Source: Maribellus luteus
GTDB taxonomy: Bacteria > Bacteroidota > Bacteroidia > Bacteroidales > Prolixibacteraceae
Direction of reading: 5' to 3'
Assembly (NCBI RefSeq): GCF_003576475.1
Contig: NZ_QWGR01000003.1
Coordinates: 1 to 64,000 of the forward strand
Length of the DNA: 64,000 nucleotides
The notes under the pieces are model-generated. The model was not told where the DNA came from. It worked only from the letters and a program-made list of their open reading frames with translations, and searched no databases. A program made the position numbers and the translations under genes. This document shows positions 54,921-62,836 of the stretch, one piece after another. Each line of letters opens with the position of its first letter. Position 1 is the first letter of the stretch.

Positions 54921-55964
54921 ATGAACAACGGAACAGAGAAAAAAACATCCATTCTGATTATTTATACCGGTGGAACCATCGGGATGGTTCAACATCCGCA
55001 AAACGGAACACTGGTACCCGTGCGTTTTGAAAAAATCCAGGAAGTAGTTCCGGAGCTGAAAAAATTCGATTTCATTATTAAAACGGTAACCTTCAATCCG
55101 GCATTGGATTCATCCAATATGAATCCGGTGGTCTGGATTAAAATTGCCAAAACAATCGAACGTTACTACAGCCAATACGATGGTTTTGTGGTACTCCACG
55201 GAACCGATACAATGGCGTACACTGCTTCGGCCCTGAGTTTCATGTTCGAAAACCTGGACAAGCCCATCATTCTTACCGGCTCGCAATTGCCGATCGGAAT
55301 GATACGTACCGATGGAAAGGAAAACCTGATAACTGCGGTGGAAATTGCAGCCGCCAAACACGACGGAGTCAGCACGGTGCCCGAAGTTTGCATCTATTTT
55401 GATTTCAAACTATACAGGGGGAACCGCACTGTAAAACGCGATGCTGAGCTTTTTAGTGCTTTCCGCTCGGTTAATTACCCGGAACTGGCCGTAGCCGGAA
55501 TTGACATCAAGTACAGCAACGAATTTATTTATCATCCTGAAAACAGAGGGATATTAAAGGTAAGTACCAACTTTGACGATAATGTGGTTATCTTAAAAAT
55601 ATTTCCGGGGATCAACCAGAACGTTTTGAATTCGGTATTGGAGACTCCCGGGTTAAAAGGTGTTGTTCTGGAAACATTTGGCTCGGGCAATGTGCCCACC
55701 TCCCGTTGGCTGATCAACAGCATTAAACGGGCTATCAAGCGGGGAATCATTGTTTTAAACATCACGCAGTGTGAAGGAGGAAGAGTTGTAATGGGACAAT
55801 ATCAGACCAGTTTGGAGCTTTTAAACGGGGGGGTCATTTCAGGAAAAGATATGACAACAGAAGCGGCAATTACCAAGCTCATGTTTCTGTTGGGACAAGA
55901 CTTGAAACACGATGAAATTAAAATGTATCTCAATAAGAGTATGAGAGGGGAAATTAGTGAATAG
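54921..55964 (+). CDS. Type I (cytoplasmic) L-asparaginase
   Basis: This 347-residue protein has the catalytic threonine motif YTGGTIGM at 15-22, the second catalytic motif HGTDTMAYTASAL at 93-105 and ILTGSQLPIGMIRTDGKENL. There is no signal peptide, consistent with the type I cytoplasmic enzyme. It converts asparagine to aspartate and ammonium. It is 29 bp after tatD and 70 bp before tRNA-Ser. Confidence 0.94.
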   Translation: MNNGTEKKTSILIIYTGGTIGMVQHPQNGTLVPVRFEKIQEVVPELKKFDFIIKTVTFNPALDSSNMNPVVWIKIAKTIERYYSQYDGFVVLHGTDTMAYTASALSFMFENLDKPIILTGSQLPIGMIRTDGKENLITAVEIAAAKHDGVSTVPEVCIYFDFKLYRGNRTVKRDAELFSAFRSVNYPELAVAGIDIKYSNEFIYHPENRGILKVSTNFDDNVVILKIFPGINQNVLNSVLETPGLKGVVLETFGSGNVPTSRWLINSIKRAIKRGIIVLNITQCEGGRVVMGQYQTSLELLNGGVISGKDMTTEAAITKLMFLLGQDLKHDEIKMYLNKSMRGEISE

Positions 55965-56034
55965 CGAACTTTTTTTTTCACAATTTTTTATTAATTTGCA
56001 GCCCTCATTTTTGGGGAGACCAGTGATAAATACT

Positions 56035-56124
<90 letters not shown>

Positions 56125-56265
56125 GAAGGGAGAAAAAGTTCTTGAAATGTGCAGGAGGTTGGCAAAACACCGGGCACATTTTTTGTAGTGAGGGACAGTT
56201 ATTAAATTCAAAATCAAAGCAAATAAAAATCAAAAGAGATTATTAATTAAAAATTCAAATCAATT

Positions 56266-57069
56266 ATGAAAAGACTATTCGCGTTAATAGCCGTATTTGG
56301 GATGCTGTTTTTTATGGCATCAAACGTAGCGCTTGCTCAGGATGAACCAGCTGCTACACCAGAAGCAACTGCCCAACAGGTAGATCAGACTGTCGATCAG
56401 GAAGAACAAGCGGCAGCTGCGGCTGAAGAAGGAAAATCATTACACAGTCAATTGAAACAAAAATTTATCGAAGGTGGTCCAACTTTCATGTCTTTCGTTT
56501 TGATCACATTGATCCTTGGATTGGCTTTCGCAATTGAAAGAGTTCTTTACTTGAACCTGGCTACCAGCAACACTAAAAAATTATTGGCTAAAGTTGAAGA
56601 AGCTTTGGAAAATGGTGGTGTTGAAGCTGCAAAAGATGTTTGCCGTAACACTCGCGGACCTGTTGCAAGTATTTTCTACCAAGGTCTTGACCGCTTCGAT
56701 CACGGTATCGATGTAGTAGAAAAAACCGTAATTTCTTACGGAAGTGTTCAGGCCGGTCTTTTGGAAAAAGGTTTGAGCTGGATCGCATTGTTTATTGCTC
56801 TTGCTCCTATGTTAGGTTTCATGGGTACAGTAATCGGTATGATTAGTGCATTCGACGCTATCGAAGTTGCCGGGGACATTTCTCCCTCATTGGTTGCTAA
56901 CGGTATCAAAATCGCGTTGATCACCACTGTAACAGGTCTTATTGTTGCTATCATTCTTCAGATTTTCTACAACTACTGTGTAGCTAAAATCGATAGCATC
57001 ATCAATAACATGGAAGATGCTTCCATTTCGTTGCTTGACCTTTTGGTAAAACATAACATGAAAAAATAA
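56266..57069 (+). CDS. exbB: ExbB/TolQ/MotA-type proton channel
   Basis: This 267-residue protein has an N-terminal signal-like membrane segment (LFALIAVFGMLFFMASNVALA), then an acidic, Ala- and Gln-rich periplasmic linker (residues 25-55). The ExbB core follows: FVLITLILGLAFAIERV, ISYGSVQAGLLEKGLSWIAL, and APMLGFMGTVIGMISAFDAI with the following membrane pair. With ExbD it turns the proton gradient into energy for TonB-dependent transport such as SusC. The extra N-terminal segment is characteristic of the Bacteroidota form. It is the first of four co-directional genes. Confidence 0.95.
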   Translation: MKRLFALIAVFGMLFFMASNVALAQDEPAATPEATAQQVDQTVDQEEQAAAAAEEGKSLHSQLKQKFIEGGPTFMSFVLITLILGLAFAIERVLYLNLATSNTKKLLAKVEEALENGGVEAAKDVCRNTRGPVASIFYQGLDRFDHGIDVVEKTVISYGSVQAGLLEKGLSWIALFIALAPMLGFMGTVIGMISAFDAIEVAGDISPSLVANGIKIALITTVTGLIVAIILQIFYNYCVAKIDSIINNMEDASISLLDLLVKHNMKK

Positions 57070-57085
57070 TAAGGAGTATTGAAAA

Positions 57086-57547
57086 ATGGGTAAAACAGGA
57101 AAAATAGTTACGATAGTACTGTGGGCTCTACTCATTGTTTCAGCAATACTTGTCGTTTCGTTGATGGTAAACATTAACGAGGAAGTTGACACTGATCCTG
57201 CAATGAATAGTTGGGTAAATTCCAACTTGGTATGGGCTTACATACTTTTAGCTTTCGGGGCTGGAGTAGCAGTTATTTCATCTCTGCTACACATGTTCAC
57301 CGATAAAAAAGCAGCTAAAAATGGTATAATCTCTCTCGTATTTCTTGGCGCCGTTTTCTTGGTAGCATATTTACTGGCCTCACCTGAGATTCCTCAGTTC
57401 CCGGGCGTAGATAAATTTATTACCGACGGAACCTTGAATGAGAGTGTGTCTAAATTGGTAGATACTGGATTGTATGCAACTTATATTCTAATCGGATTGG
57501 CGATTGTTTCAGTTGCATCATCTTCAGTAATGCGTTTAATTAAGTAA
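57086..57547 (+). CDS. Small membrane protein of the ExbB-ExbD cluster
   Basis: This 153-residue protein has four predicted membrane segments (VTIVLWALLIVSAILVVSLMV; AYILLAFGAGVAVISSLLHMF; GIISLVFLGAVFLVAYLLA; YATYILIGLAIVSVASSSVM) with an acidic loop in between. I do not recognise a named family, but a protein of this kind between exbB and two exbD genes recurs in Bacteroidota clusters, to my knowledge. It lies 16 bp after exbB with AAGGAG ahead of the start. A structural or assembly role in the TonB motor is inferred. Confidence 0.8.
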   Translation: MGKTGKIVTIVLWALLIVSAILVVSLMVNINEEVDTDPAMNSWVNSNLVWAYILLAFGAGVAVISSLLHMFTDKKAAKNGIISLVFLGAVFLVAYLLASPEIPQFPGVDKFITDGTLNESVSKLVDTGLYATYILIGLAIVSVASSSVMRLIK

Positions 57548-57580
57548 TCAGTTTCGTGGTAATTAAAAACAGGAAAAGTT

Positions 57581-58147
57581 ATGTCTAGAAAAATGCCGGA
57601 AATACCGTCTGCCTCGCTGGCAGATATCGCATTCATGTTGCTGATCTTTTTCCTGGTAACAACCACGATGGACGTTGACAGCGGTCTTCGAAGGAGACTT
57701 CCGCAATGGGTCGATAAAGAACAGGAAGATGAAAACGATATTAACGAACGTAACATCTTTGTAGTTCTGGTAAATAAAAACAACGACTTGTTGGTAGAAG
57801 GAGACTACGAACGTATTGACAATCTTCGCGAAAGGGCAAAAGAGTTTATGGAAAATCCATTTGACGATGTGAACTTGCCCGAGAAAGAACCAAAGGAAAT
57901 ACCTTACTTCGGTGAAGTAATGGTAACCAAAGGAGTTATTTCTCTGCGAAATGACCTTGATACCCAATACGGAACGTATCTCGCTGTACAAAACGAGCTG
58001 GTTGCTGCCATTAATGAGTTAAGAGACGAGTTAGCAATGAGAAAGTGGGGAAAACCTTACAGTAATCTTGACAGTGAACAACAAGGCGCTGTTCGGGAGA
58101 TTTACCCGCAGAAGATCTCAGAAGCTGAACCTAAAGGAAAAATCTAA
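57581..58147 (+). CDS. exbD: ExbD/TolR-family protein, first copy
   Basis: This 188-residue protein has a short cytoplasmic start, one membrane segment with the essential aspartate (SLADIAFMLLIFFLVTTTMD) and a periplasmic domain. The periplasmic part is longer than in a typical ExbD (about 140), with an insertion around residues 75-150 (VNLPEKEPKEIPYFGEVM). It pairs with the second ExbD, 12 bp downstream. Confidence 0.92.
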   Translation: MSRKMPEIPSASLADIAFMLLIFFLVTTTMDVDSGLRRRLPQWVDKEQEDENDINERNIFVVLVNKNNDLLVEGDYERIDNLRERAKEFMENPFDDVNLPEKEPKEIPYFGEVMVTKGVISLRNDLDTQYGTYLAVQNELVAAINELRDELAMRKWGKPYSNLDSEQQGAVREIYPQKISEAEPKGKI

Positions 58148-58159
58148 AAAGAATAAGAG

Positions 58160-58630
58160 ATGAGTAAATTTAGAAAAGATGGCGGGAAGGAACTTCCTCC
58201 AATTTCGACGGCTTCTTTGCCGGATATCGTGTTCATGCTTTTATTCTTCTTTATGGTTAGTACTACAATGCGTGAAGTAACTTTAAAAGTAAAGATGCGC
58301 CTTCCGGAAGCTACCGAATTGAGCAAACTGGAAAAGAAATCTTTGGTAAGTTACATCTACATTGGAGAACCTCAACCTCAGTTTCAGAAAACATTTGGAA
58401 AAGCACCACGTATTCAGTTGAACGATCAGTTTGCTGATGTAAGTGAAGTTCAGGATTATGTAATTGCTGAACGTGAAGCAAGAGTGGAAGCAGAACGTCC
58501 GATGATTGTCACGTCTCTGAAAATTGATGAAAATACGAAGATGGGTATTGTGAACGATGTTAAGCAGGAATTGCGTAAGTCGGCTGCATTGAACATCAAC
58601 TATTCATCAAGAAGAAGAGCTGAGCGATAA
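58160..58630 (+). CDS. exbD: ExbD/TolR-family protein, second copy
   Basis: This 156-residue protein has the ExbD membrane segment with conserved aspartate (SLPDIVFMLLFFFMVSTTM) and a periplasmic domain containing SYIYIGEPQPQFQKTFGK. Two consecutive, different ExbD proteins suggest a heteromeric motor rather than a simple duplication, since their periplasmic parts have diverged. It is followed by a bidirectional terminator. Confidence 0.92.
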   Translation: MSKFRKDGGKELPPISTASLPDIVFMLLFFFMVSTTMREVTLKVKMRLPEATELSKLEKKSLVSYIYIGEPQPQFQKTFGKAPRIQLNDQFADVSEVQDYVIAEREARVEAERPMIVTSLKIDENTKMGIVNDVKQELRKSAALNINYSSRRRAER

Positions 58631-58651
58631 AACTCGATCAATGCAATATAC

Positions 58652-58680
58652 AAAAAAGGGAAGCGATGCTTCCCTTTTTT
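58652..58680. terminator. Bidirectional terminator between exbD and the DEAD-box helicase gene
   Basis: A perfect stem AAAAAAGGGAAGC / GCTTCCCTTTTTT with a three-base loop, flanked by A and T runs, lies between convergent genes. Confidence 0.9.
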
Positions 58681-58699
58681 ATTGCTGTCAACCAACAAC

Positions 58700-60019
58700 T
58701 TATTTTCTTTTCTTTCTCTTCTGTCGCGCTTTTGTTCTCGAAAACTTGTCGTCATAAGAGCGTTTCAAACTCTTATGTCTTTTCTTCTGATGAAAGGCCC
58801 CTTGAAACGTAGGATCGTCTATTTTTCGCTGCCTGTCAATTTCCTTAAGCTGTTGCTGGTTCTCTCCAAATTCAGTTTCCAGAATTTCCACCTCTTCCGG
58901 AAGGGGCAGCAATTCAACATGGGTACGAATCAATTTCTGGATTTTATCCCAGTGCCATTCATCTGACGGATCGATCAATGTTATAGCATCTCCTTTATTT
59001 CCCGCCCTGGCTGTACGGCCAATTCGGTGAATGTAGTCGTCGTAGTCATTCGGTAAATCAAAATTGATTACATGACTCACCTGGCTTACATCCATTCCGC
59101 GTGCCGAAACATCGGTGGTAATCAGTATCCTGACTTCACCGTTTTTAAATGCCTGAATGGAGTTGATCCGTGAGTTCTGTGCTTTGTTGGAATGAAGAAT
59201 ACGCTTCTCCCCTTCTGCTTTTCTTTCGATCACCCGAAATACTCCCTCCGCATGTTCCTTGGTCTTCACAAAAATGACGACACGGGTAAATTTCTCTTCG
59301 TCTTCCAGTAAATGCTTTATCAGGTTCAGCTTGGTCCTGTAGTTGGGAACGTTGTATGCTTTTTGCGTTACCAGCTCCACAGGTGTGGCCGATGGTGCCA
59401 TCTCCAGCTTATCGTAATGATCCAAAAATTCGGCAGCAAGCTTTTCAATGGGTTCAGAAAAAGTTGCAGAGAAAAGAAGATTCTGCCGCTTGGCCGGAAT
59501 GACCTCCTGCAACTGACGTAATTGCGGCATAAAACCCATATCCAGCATCCGGTCGGCTTCGTCGATAACCAGGTATTTCACCTTGTTCAGTTTCAAGGCT
59601 CCCACCTTGTACAAATCCATCAACCGGCCCGGGGTTGCCACCAGGATATCAACTCCCGGTTCAAGTAAGGCCGCATGTTTTGTCCACCCTATTCCGCCAA
59701 ATATAGCGGCATGCCGCAGTTCTGAATAGGAAGTCAGTTCTTCAATATCTTCTCCCACCTGAATGGACAATTCGCGGGTAGGAACCACTATCAACACCCG
59801 GGGGTCGGTTCCTTCGGGCTTTCTTAAGCGCGTTAAAAGAGGCAGCAGGTAAGCAGCCGTTTTCCCGGTACCGGTTTGAGCCACACCCACAATATTTACC
59901 CCCGAATTTATTTTAGGAATAGCATGTTCCTGAATCGGTGTTGGCGTTGTAAAACCGATGTCGTCCAACGATTTCAGTATCGACTTTGCTACTTTTAATT
60001 GCTCAAATGTTTTCTTCAT
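58700..60019 (-). CDS. DEAD-box RNA helicase, RhlE-like
   Basis: This 439-residue helicase has the Q motif, AQTGTGKT at 47-54, VPTRELSIQVGE, the D153-E-A-D156 box, the S184-A-T186 motif and the HRIGRTARAGNKGDA motif VI. The C-terminal 60 residues are basic (FHQKKRHKSLKRSYDDKFSRTKARQKRKKRK in two blocks), suited to RNA binding. RhlE-type helicases remodel rRNA or mRNA in ribosome assembly and decay. It is transcribed alone, after the exbD terminator. Confidence 0.95.
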   Translation of the reverse strand: MKKTFEQLKVAKSILKSLDDIGFTTPTPIQEHAIPKINSGVNIVGVAQTGTGKTAAYLLPLLTRLRKPEGTDPRVLIVVPTRELSIQVGEDIEELTSYSELRHAAIFGGIGWTKHAALLEPGVDILVATPGRLMDLYKVGALKLNKVKYLVIDEADRMLDMGFMPQLRQLQEVIPAKRQNLLFSATFSEPIEKLAAEFLDHYDKLEMAPSATPVELVTQKAYNVPNYRTKLNLIKHLLEDEEKFTRVVIFVKTKEHAEGVFRVIERKAEGEKRILHSNKAQNSRINSIQAFKNGEVRILITTDVSARGMDVSQVSHVINFDLPNDYDDYIHRIGRTARAGNKGDAITLIDPSDEWHWDKIQKLIRTHVELLPLPEEVEILETEFGENQQQLKEIDRQRKIDDPTFQGAFHQKKRHKSLKRSYDDKFSRTKARQKRKKRK

Positions 60020-60067
60020 GCCGCAAAAATAGAAAACTTAAATGAGAATGAGAGCTTTAACTGCAAA

Positions 60068-61171
60068 TCACTTTAAACGATATATTTTTCCGGGCAGGGC
60101 CTGAATAACATTTTGGAATTCAAGATTTAACAACATCACGGAAACACGGCTCACCGGAAGTTGAACTTCGGCAGAAATCTGATCGATAAAAAGTTCTTTT
60201 TCTTTTAACAACAAATCCACCACTTTTTGCTCTTCCGGTTTCAATTCAACAAACAAACTTGATTGCACCGCCTCTTTTCTGACAACCGCTTCCCATCCCA
60301 TAAAATATTCCAGGTCTTCAATCCCCTCGATTAAGGTTGCGCCGTTATTACGAATCAGCTGATTGCACCCTTTCGAATAGACATCGCCCGAACGCCCGGG
60401 AAAAGCATACACATCGCGGTTATAAGAAGAAGCAATATCTGCGGTAACCAGGGCGCCGCCTTTTTCTGCCGACTCTACTACGATAGTTGCATCAGCCAGA
60501 CCGGCAATAATACGATTACGTTTCAGAAAATTCTGCGGATCTATTTTTGTCCCGCTCGGGAAATCGGTTAACAAGCCACCATGCTCCAACATACTAACGG
60601 CGGTTTCGCGGTGCAACGCCGGATACAGGCGGTCCAGTCCGTGGGCAACCACACCAACAGTGGGGATGTTATTCTTCAGAGCTGCACGGTGCGCGTGAAT
60701 ATCAATTCCGTAAGCCAAACCACTCACCACCAGTATATCATAGCCTCTTTCTGCAAATGCACTTACCAGGTCGTCGATCATGCGTTTTCCGTAATCAGTG
60801 GCATTGCGCGTACCTACAATACTAATAACTCGCTGTTTGTCGGGATTAAAGCTGCCCTTGTAATAAATCAATATTGGTGAATCGACACAGCTTTTCAGCC
60901 TTCGCGGATACCCCGGTTCGGTGTAAAAAGCCGTTTTTATTCCATGTTTATGAATATACTCCAGCTCTTTCTCAGCCTTCTCCAGCACCTTCGAGTTACG
61001 AATCCTCCGGGCGTTTTGCTCTCCAATTCCGGGAATTTTCTTCAGTGAATTCAGCGACGAACTAAAAATATCTTCCACGCTCCCCACATAAGCCACAAGA
61101 TTTCGCGCCAGAATTCCGCCGATCCCGGGTAACATAGAAAGTGCTATTTTATATTTGAGGCTTTCTTCCAT
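60068..61171 (-). CDS. dprA: DNA-processing protein DprA
   Basis: This 367-residue protein has an N-terminal helix-hairpin-helix-like region (LSMLPGIGGILARNLVAYVG; IPGIGEQNARRIRNS), the Rossmann core with ISIVGTRNATDYGKRM and VVSGLAYGIDIHAHRAAL, then FPSGTKIDPQNFLKRNRIIAGL, and a C-terminal winged helix (PEEQKVVDLLLKEKELFIDQI). DprA loads RecA on single-stranded DNA in natural transformation; in many bacteria it is kept without known competence. It starts 9 bp after the 61181-61633 gene. Confidence 0.95.
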   Translation of the reverse strand: MEESLKYKIALSMLPGIGGILARNLVAYVGSVEDIFSSSLNSLKKIPGIGEQNARRIRNSKVLEKAEKELEYIHKHGIKTAFYTEPGYPRRLKSCVDSPILIYYKGSFNPDKQRVISIVGTRNATDYGKRMIDDLVSAFAERGYDILVVSGLAYGIDIHAHRAALKNNIPTVGVVAHGLDRLYPALHRETAVSMLEHGGLLTDFPSGTKIDPQNFLKRNRIIAGLADATIVVESAEKGGALVTADIASSYNRDVYAFPGRSGDVYSKGCNQLIRNNGATLIEGIEDLEYFMGWEAVVRKEAVQSSLFVELKPEEQKVVDLLLKEKELFIDQISAEVQLPVSRVSVMLLNLEFQNVIQALPGKIYRLK

Positions 61172-61180
61172 GCAAGGGGT

Positions 61181-61633
61181 TTAGCTCCGAAGTATTTTGT
61201 ACAGGCTGTCCTTCATTTTCTGCCGGTCTTCAAAGGGCAAGGCCGATAAACTAACCGAGGGATATTCGGCAATTCCGTTCCTGGTTCGCACCAAAAAAGT
61301 CAGATCAGTAAGCTTTCCAAACAGCGAATTCTCGAAATGTGCATTCTGAAGAATTGTATGCGGAAACTCAATAGAATGATAGGATTTCGATCCAAAACTA
61401 ATGGCTTTGTAGTACCTTAACACGATCCTTCCATGTTCATCGTTAAACTGCAAATACTGGTAATCAGCCACATGAAAAAACAAATACCAAATGGAAAAAA
61501 CGCCCACTCCGGCTAATCCGAAAATGGTGTAATCAAGTAAAAACAATGCAAGACTTATTAAAGCAATCACAATACTCACCAGAAAAAAAATGCGTTTATA
61601 CCTGGTGGCCCTCCTCCTGTTCGTAATCTTCAT
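61181..61633 (-). CDS. Small membrane protein, possible PH-like domain
   Basis: This 150-residue protein has two membrane segments (FFLVSIVIALISLALFLLDY; IFGLAGVGVFSIWYLFFHVA) and a C-terminal soluble beta-rich domain of about 80 residues (FNDEHGRIVLRYYKAISFG, HTILQNAHFENSLFGKL) that could be PH-like. No named family is recognised. It lies 9 bp upstream of dprA, so the two may share a transcript. Confidence 0.75.
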   Translation of the reverse strand: MKITNRRRATRYKRIFFLVSIVIALISLALFLLDYTIFGLAGVGVFSIWYLFFHVADYQYLQFNDEHGRIVLRYYKAISFGSKSYHSIEFPHTILQNAHFENSLFGKLTDLTFLVRTRNGIAEYPSVSLSALPFEDRQKMKDSLYKILRS

Positions 61634-61730
61634 TCTTCGTTATTAAAATTCTAAGACTTGTCTGACAGTGTCCGGAAACAAATCCAAAACCCATTATTAT
61701 TATAACTTTAACGCAATTTAGCAGCAACAT

Positions 61731-62795
61731 ATGGGAAATTCAACAATTTATTCCAAAATATTATACACACGTGATTTGGAAGCCGAACTCAAAGCTTACA
61801 TCGAAAAATACCCAAAAGGAAAAGTGTTTCTGGCTACCGAAACTACGATGGACGAGCTTTGGCTCCCCCGTTTCAACGCTTTTTTTGAAGAATCAGGCGT
61901 TAAGAAAGTGGTAATTCCCGCCGGTGAACACAACAAGAAAATTGAGTCGGTAGGTAAAATATGGGAATTTCTTTCGCACAACGGTTGCGACCGCAAATCA
62001 CTTTTAATTAACATTGGCGGCGGAATGCTCACCGATTTGGCAGGCTTTGCGGCTACCACCTTCAAACGTGGCATCGATTTTCTGAACATCCCAACTACCC
62101 TGCTTTCACAGGTGGATGCTTCGGTGGGAGGAAAAACTGGGATAAATTTCAGCGGGCTGAAAAACGAAGTGGGAACGTTTAAAGAGCCGATTGCTGTTAT
62201 TATCAATACCGATTTTCTGAAAACGATTGACCGCGAGAATTTGGTTTCGGGTTTTGCAGAGATGATCAAACACGGGTTAATTCATAATCCGGAGCACCTG
62301 GAAGAACTCAAGCCTTTTGACTTCGACAACATCGACTACGACCATCTTCAGGAAATCATCCGCCACTCGGTGAATGTAAAGGAGTACTTTGTTGCCAACG
62401 ATCTTACGGAAAACAACATTCGTAAGGCGCTGAACTTCGGACACACCGTCGGTCATGCTTTTGAAAGCCTGGCCATGGAGCAAAAACGCCCGGTACTGCA
62501 CGGATATGCGGTGGCCTACGGAATGATTGCAGAATTGTACCTTTCCGTAAAAATGTGTGGTTTCCCTGAAAGCGACCTAAATATATTAACACAGTGGATG
62601 CTGGGAATTTACGGCAAATTCGAAATTTCAGAAAGCGATTTTGAACGCCTTTACCAGCTGATGACACACGATAAAAAGAATGAATCAGGACGGATCAATT
62701 TCACGCTGCTACCGGAAATCGGGCAAATTGCCATCAACCAAAATTGCAGCAAAGAATTGATACAGGAAGCACTTGAATATTACCGAAACCTGTAA
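61731..62795 (+). CDS. aroB: 3-dehydroquinate synthase AroB
   Basis: This 354-residue NAD-dependent enzyme makes 3-dehydroquinate from DAHP, the second shikimate step. It has the nucleotide-binding INIGGGMLTDLAGFAATT, the TTLLSQVDASVGGKTGINF motif and the metal ligands GFAEMIKHGLI, NFGHTVGHAFE and HGYAVAYGM. A near-consensus -7 (TAACTTTA) lies at 61703-61710. It is followed by aroA after 41 bp, so the two shikimate genes are probably one transcription unit. Confidence 0.96.
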   Translation: MGNSTIYSKILYTRDLEAELKAYIEKYPKGKVFLATETTMDELWLPRFNAFFEESGVKKVVIPAGEHNKKIESVGKIWEFLSHNGCDRKSLLINIGGGMLTDLAGFAATTFKRGIDFLNIPTTLLSQVDASVGGKTGINFSGLKNEVGTFKEPIAVIINTDFLKTIDRENLVSGFAEMIKHGLIHNPEHLEELKPFDFDNIDYDHLQEIIRHSVNVKEYFVANDLTENNIRKALNFGHTVGHAFESLAMEQKRPVLHGYAVAYGMIAELYLSVKMCGFPESDLNILTQWMLGIYGKFEISESDFERLYQLMTHDKKNESGRINFTLLPEIGQIAINQNCSKELIQEALEYYRNL

Positions 62796-62836
62796 TCCCA
62801 TTTTTAGTTGAATCAAAGAGTCAGAAATTACAGCCT

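Noticed and set aside
55965-56034. T-rich run after the asparaginase gene as an intrinsic terminator
   Set aside because: There is a run of nine Ts but no stem-loop before it.
61650-61680. TGTCTGACAGTGTCC upstream of aroB as another member of the groES palindrome family
   Set aside because: Only a 7-base half-site is shared, which is expected several times by chance in 64 kb.
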